Source of the DNA: Gammaproteobacteria bacterium | Lineage (GTDB): Bacteria > Pseudomonadota > Gammaproteobacteria > Arenicellales > Arenicellaceae | Length of the DNA stretch: 64,000 nucleotides | Assembly: GCA_022447525.1 (NCBI GenBank) | Contig: JAKVBA010000009.1 | Span: 1 to 64,000 of the forward strand | Reading direction: 5' to 3' | Part shown: piece by piece, positions 59,866 to 64,000 of the stretch | How positions within the stretch are numbered: the first letter of the stretch is position 1 | How the letters are laid out: each line of letters opens with the position of its first letter | Made by a program: the position numbers and the translations under genes | Notes under the pieces: model-generated | Told to the model about the DNA's origin: nothing | The model's input: only the letters and a program-made list of their open reading frames with translations | Database searches by the model: none

Positions 59866-61557
59866 ATGAAGTCTATTCGCATAGCGACTCGAAACAGCCC
59901 ATTGGCCATGTGGCAAGCGAATTACGTAAAGCAGCGGTTGGAAGAAGAGCATCAAAATCTTTTGGTTGAAATCGTCGGTATGACGACTAAAGGGGATCAA
60001 TTACTAGATCGTAGCTTAGTTGCTGTTGGCGGTAAGGGTCTATTCCTAAAAGAACTTGAAGTTTCGTTGATGGCAAAAAAAACGGATATAGCCGTGCATT
60101 CAATGAAGGACGTGCCAGTAACTTTGCCCAAAGGTCTGGAGATTGCGGTCGTTTGCGAAAGGGAAGACGCGAGAGACGCTTTCGTTTCTAATAATTATCA
60201 AAATCTATATGCGCTACCCAAAGGGGCCAAAGTCGGAACATCCAGTTTACGCCGCATCGCTCAGTTAAAAAGCGCGTTCCCGACTTTGGAGTTTTTAGAG
60301 TTGCGTGGAAACGTCAACACTCGGCTCCGCAAACTTGATGAAGGTGATTATGACGCCATCATTTTAGCGACGGCGGGGTTAAAGAGACTAGGCTTTGAGG
60401 ACAGAATCAAACAATACATTACCCCAGAGATTTGTCTTCCTGCGGTAGGACAAGGCATTGTCGGTATTGAATGTCGCAGCGATGACGAACAAACTAAAGC
60501 TTTGTTGGCGCCACTACATAGCATTGAGAGTGAGATAGCGCTGGCTGCAGAGAGAGGTCTCAATGCGGCTTTGGAGGGTGGTTGTCAGGTGCCTGTTGGC
60601 GGCTACGCTCAAATTCAAAGTGGTAAATTAGAATTAAGAGGTATCGTTGGTAAAATCGACGGAAAAGTCATTCTTTCAGCCAGTGATGTTGCTCAGCGGC
60701 TTACTCTTGATAAAGCGGTTGATCTAGGACAGCGTGTTGCAAACAAGCTGTTGGAGCAAGGAGCAGGGGAAATACTAGAATCAGTCTATCGTGAACCACC
60801 TGTGTTCAACAAAGTACAAAAGCCTGTGGTTATTCTGACTCGTCAGAATCGTTTCTTGGGTAATACTGCGGCAATACTACAAAGGTTAGATTATCAGCCC
60901 GCTCACATTCAAACTTTGGAGATCGAGCCAGCTTTGTCTGAAGAACTGACTTCGACGTTTGCACAGCTTGAAGATTTTACTGATGTTATTTTTGTGTCCC
61001 GCAATGCCGTTGCTGTTGGCATGGATCTGATAACTCAGTTTGGTGGTCTTCCTGAGTCGACGCGGGTTCTGACGGTTGGTGGTGAGACGGCGAAACAATT
61101 GTATGCGTTTAATATCGATGCTCTTTTTCCAGAAAAAGGTAGCGGTGCTGAGGCGCTCTTAAACGTTAGTGCATTAAAGGATCTAAGTCGTCGAAAGATC
61201 TTGATTATCCGTGGTGAGGCAGGATTAGATTGGCCGGCTGATAAGATGCGCGAACGCGGCGCTGAAGTAATCGAAGCTCGTTGTTATCGACAAAAAGTTC
61301 CCGCCGCGTGTGCAGCGCGAATTAGCGAGGTGTTCGAGCAGAGTGCTAAGATCGAAGGAGTGTTTATTCACAGCTCTCACAGTCTCAAAAATTTACTCTC
61401 AGAGGCTGGCGAACACAAGATTCCATTGAAAAAAACCAGTCTCGTTGTTGGCAGCCCCAGTATCGCAGACCAGGCTAGAAAGCTTGGTTGGAGCGGAAAG
61501 ATCAAGGTGGCCGAGTCGCCGTCCAACAAACACATGATGATTGCGTTTTCAACGTAG
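59866..61557 (+). CDS. hemCD: Fused hydroxymethylbilane synthase / uroporphyrinogen-III synthase
   Basis: N-term IRIATRNSPLAMWQANYVKQRLEEEH...SSLRRIAQL..LRGNVNTRLRKLDEGDYDAIILATAGLKRLG...ALEGGCQVPVGGYA (HemC); C-term VVILTRQNRFLGNTAAILQ...VIFVSRNAVAVGMDLI...ILIIRGEAGLDWPADKMRERGAEVIEARCYRQ (HemD); no stop between. Confidence 0.95.
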   Translation: MKSIRIATRNSPLAMWQANYVKQRLEEEHQNLLVEIVGMTTKGDQLLDRSLVAVGGKGLFLKELEVSLMAKKTDIAVHSMKDVPVTLPKGLEIAVVCEREDARDAFVSNNYQNLYALPKGAKVGTSSLRRIAQLKSAFPTLEFLELRGNVNTRLRKLDEGDYDAIILATAGLKRLGFEDRIKQYITPEICLPAVGQGIVGIECRSDDEQTKALLAPLHSIESEIALAAERGLNAALEGGCQVPVGGYAQIQSGKLELRGIVGKIDGKVILSASDVAQRLTLDKAVDLGQRVANKLLEQGAGEILESVYREPPVFNKVQKPVVILTRQNRFLGNTAAILQRLDYQPAHIQTLEIEPALSEELTSTFAQLEDFTDVIFVSRNAVAVGMDLITQFGGLPESTRVLTVGGETAKQLYAFNIDALFPEKGSGAEALLNVSALKDLSRRKILIIRGEAGLDWPADKMRERGAEVIEARCYRQKVPAACAARISEVFEQSAKIEGVFIHSSHSLKNLLSEAGEHKIPLKKTSLVVGSPSIADQARKLGWSGKIKVAESPSNKHMMIAFST

Positions 61558-61773
61558 ATATAGATGCACGTTGGATGATAGACGTTTTTTAGTCTTACTC
61601 ACTCTTAGGGTGCAATCGAACCTATATTGTTTGAAGATCTTGAATATCGCTTACATAAAGTAAGTCTACTTTAATCACAACGCTGCTGTGTTACCATCGA
61701 GAGCTACATTTGGACCAAGGCGCGACCTGATAGGCAGCATCAATCATGTGCGCCAATAAATTGGAAACTTACA

Positions 61774-62922
61774 GTGGTAGCATCTATGTCAGACCAAACT
61801 ACAACAAATGATCAAGCGGTTTCAAACACAGAATCCGTTGTACACACTCCAAGCACTGATTCAATAGTAGCCCCCTCACCCAGGGGTGGTGGAAAAGGGT
61901 TGACAATTACCGCTTTGCTAGCCTCGCTAATTGCACTTGGTGGAGCTGGTTTCACTATTTACCAAGGACAGTTAAAAGATCAAAGTCAGTCTAATAAGAT
62001 ATTGGTCGGAGTTAATTCTATAGGCAGTGATGTTAAAGTTCTCGCCGAGAGAATTGTGCAGCTTCAACGTGAGCAACAACAGCTTGCGAGCGCATCAGTA
62101 ACAAAAGAGGTCTTGCAAACTCGTTTGTTAGAGGCTGAAAACCAATCTGATCTTGCTTTTCGTGATCTGCGCGATGAGCAATCTACAATCAGAGATGCAT
62201 TTGCTAAGGTTGCAAAGCGTACTGAACGAAGCGCAGACAAACTAGCCGTTGAAGAAGTCTCACAATTATTGAAACTCGCTAACAATAGTGCAGTTTTCGC
62301 AAATGATAAAAAAGGAGCCATAAACGCATTACGCTTGGCTGACAGTCAGTTAAAACAACTGGCTGATCCTCGATTTTCTGTGGTTAGAAGAACTATTAAT
62401 GAAGAAATAGCAAGCCTTGAAGCAGTCGCATCGGCTGATATCACTACTTTGACATCCGATATTAATTTATTAGCCAAACGCATTTCACAACTTCCACTGG
62501 AGAATGAGCCTCAAGTTGTAGGTGAGTTCGCATTAGCTGAGCCGTCACAATCATCTCCGATATCAGCCGGTTCTGAGTTAAAGAAAATGTGGCTGGAGGC
62601 TTTAGACGTAGTCAAAATAAAACGAATTGATCAGCCGCCAAAGCCCTTGCTGGCACCCGAACAACGATACTTTCTCGATCAAAATATTATTCTAAAATTG
62701 AGTACTGCCGAGTTGGCTGTTCTACAATCTCGTCCCGACATATATCAAAGAAGCCTGGAGTCAGCAGTAGCTTGGTTGGAAGATTATTACGATCCAAGAG
62801 ATAAAAATGTTAGGGATGTCATCGATACGCTTCATCAACTCAAGAGACAATCGATTGGTAATGAATTGCCGCCAGTTGTGAAGTCTTACGATGCACTTCA
62901 AGGAATCAAGGGCGGTAATTAA
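61774..62922 (+). CDS. hemX: HemX-like uroporphyrinogen-III C-methyltransferase family membrane protein
   Basis: TM segment GLTITALLASLIALGGAGFTIYQGQ, coiled coil, VEEVSQLLKLANNSAVFANDKKGAINALRLADSQLKQLADPRFSVVRRTINEEIASLEAV; between hemCD and hemY. Confidence 0.88.
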   Translation: MVASMSDQTTTNDQAVSNTESVVHTPSTDSIVAPSPRGGGKGLTITALLASLIALGGAGFTIYQGQLKDQSQSNKILVGVNSIGSDVKVLAERIVQLQREQQQLASASVTKEVLQTRLLEAENQSDLAFRDLRDEQSTIRDAFAKVAKRTERSADKLAVEEVSQLLKLANNSAVFANDKKGAINALRLADSQLKQLADPRFSVVRRTINEEIASLEAVASADITTLTSDINLLAKRISQLPLENEPQVVGEFALAEPSQSSPISAGSELKKMWLEALDVVKIKRIDQPPKPLLAPEQRYFLDQNIILKLSTAELAVLQSRPDIYQRSLESAVAWLEDYYDPRDKNVRDVIDTLHQLKRQSIGNELPPVVKSYDALQGIKGGN

Positions 62923-62924
62923 TT

Positions 62925-64000
62925 ATGCGATTAGTGCTTATCTCGACGGTGGCTATTTTAGTCGCCTTCCTATTGTTTGGTGTGGTTAATGTATACCCAG
63001 ATAATTACGTAAAGATTTACGTTGATAATTATCTAGTAGAGATGTCATTTACTGGATTTTTGATTTTGATGTTTTTACTCGGAGCTGTTATTTATTTGCT
63101 GCTTTGGTTTATAGGTTCGTCGTTTAGAGCCACCACTTTTTTTTCTCGATGGCGCCGACGTCGTGGACATCGTAAAGCTGGCGAGGCTTTGGGGTCAGGA
63201 TATCTCTCGTTAATCAAAGGTGATTGGCGTAAAGCCGAAAAGAGCTTAGTGTCGCGCAGTGATAATAGCTCGGTACCTTACATAAACTATTTGGCCGCAG
63301 CTCAAGCTGCTCAAGAGCAAAGCGAATATGCCCGCAGAGATGAATATTTAGAGGCGGCCTATCGAGCTGCGCCGAATGAGCGGTTTGCGATAGGGTTAGC
63401 TAAAGCTAGGTTATATCATCTAGCGAATCAATATGAATTAGCGCGCGCCACCTTGGACGAGATTGAATCGCAAGGCAAGAAAAACAACCAGTACTTGGCA
63501 ATGCGTCTACAGAATTATCAGGCTTTGAAGGAGTGGGATAAGGTTCATGATCTACTGCCTTTAGCCAGAAAACAAAAAGCTCTTGCGGAAGTGGTAATCA
63601 CTAATATCGATACCCAAGTACACCGGGCGATGTTGCTCGAGGCGAGCGATAAAAAGTCAGTCTGGCGTTCCTTACCAAAACCGCAACAGCAACTTTCTGA
63701 AAATACACTTATCTATGCTAAATACTTGGTGCAAAATGGCGACGTGATGACTGCTGAAAAGCTAGTGAGAAATTCCCTCAATTCGCAACCAAAGCTCGAT
63801 GAGGGTTTGGTTGTTTTCTACGGTAATTTAAAAGGAGCAAAACCAGCTAAAATGCGCAGAACGATTGAGGGCTGGCTAATGGCCAGACCTGAGAGTGCGC
63901 ATTTAAACTTGGCTGCCGGTAGACAAGCTTGTTATGAGGGCAATAAAGACTTGGCCATACAGTACCTTGAGAAGGCTATTACGATAGGAGGTTTGCCGGA
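62925..64000 (+). CDS. hemY: HemY-like heme biosynthesis protein, partial at window end
   Basis: ATG at 62925 reads MRLVLISTVAILVAFLLFGVVNVYPDNYVKIYVDNYLVEMSFTGFLILMFLLGAVIYLLLWFIGSSFR... and stays open to the window edge with TPR-like sequence. Confidence 0.88.
   Translation, partial: MRLVLISTVAILVAFLLFGVVNVYPDNYVKIYVDNYLVEMSFTGFLILMFLLGAVIYLLLWFIGSSFRATTFFSRWRRRRGHRKAGEALGSGYLSLIKGDWRKAEKSLVSRSDNSSVPYINYLAAAQAAQEQSEYARRDEYLEAAYRAAPNERFAIGLAKARLYHLANQYELARATLDEIESQGKKNNQYLAMRLQNYQALKEWDKVHDLLPLARKQKALAEVVITNIDTQVHRAMLLEASDKKSVWRSLPKPQQQLSENTLIYAKYLVQNGDVMTAEKLVRNSLNSQPKLDEGLVVFYGNLKGAKPAKMRRTIEGWLMARPESAHLNLAAGRQACYEGNKDLAIQYLEKAITIGGLP

Noticed and set aside
1-64000. CRISPR array, prophage, toxin-antitoxin, BGC or defence island
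   Set aside because: Scanned by eye; no regularly spaced repeats, phage structural genes, or recognisable defence/TA modules were seen.

Overview
This 64 kb window is chromosomal DNA that looks gammaproteobacterial, based on gene families and gene order. Most of it is housekeeping: LPS-core genes, rhlB/trxA-rho, sseA, an ABC transporter, two lipid acyltransferases, an Ntn-hydrolase acylase, threonine aldolase, gamma-glutamyltransferase, ubiE-ubiJ-ubiB, dapF-DUF484-xerC, uvrD, glmU-glmS, pdxA-rsmA, rpmE, xthA, lptM-lysA, argH and hemCD-hemX-hemY. I saw no CRISPR array, rRNA, tRNA, prophage or recognisable defence system. The most interesting non-housekeeping signals are small mobile or repeat structures. 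(i) An inverted-repeat-bounded RAYT-type Y1 transposase sits next to, and truncates, a second Y1 transposase (1-1065). (ii) A ~196 bp MITE-like element with near-perfect terminal repeats and a CTAG duplication supplies the last codons and stop of a DUF971 gene (36220-36423). (iii) A second element with related ends lies 1.6 kb away (38045-38317). (iv) Two perfect 22-bp direct repeats (ATTTGGGGTCAGAGTAAAAACT) lie 995 bp apart, one of them at the truncation point of a membrane-protein gene (39826-40842). Other notable points are a WaaG-WaaP fusion with a 1-nt frameshift, a HemC-HemD fusion, a cytochrome b561-YceI fusion, tandem repeats in the trxA-rho leader, a strong orphan hairpin/terminator in a gene-poor region (candidate sRNA), and an lptM small ORF absent from the supplied ORF track. 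All calls come from reading the sequence; no database search was run.
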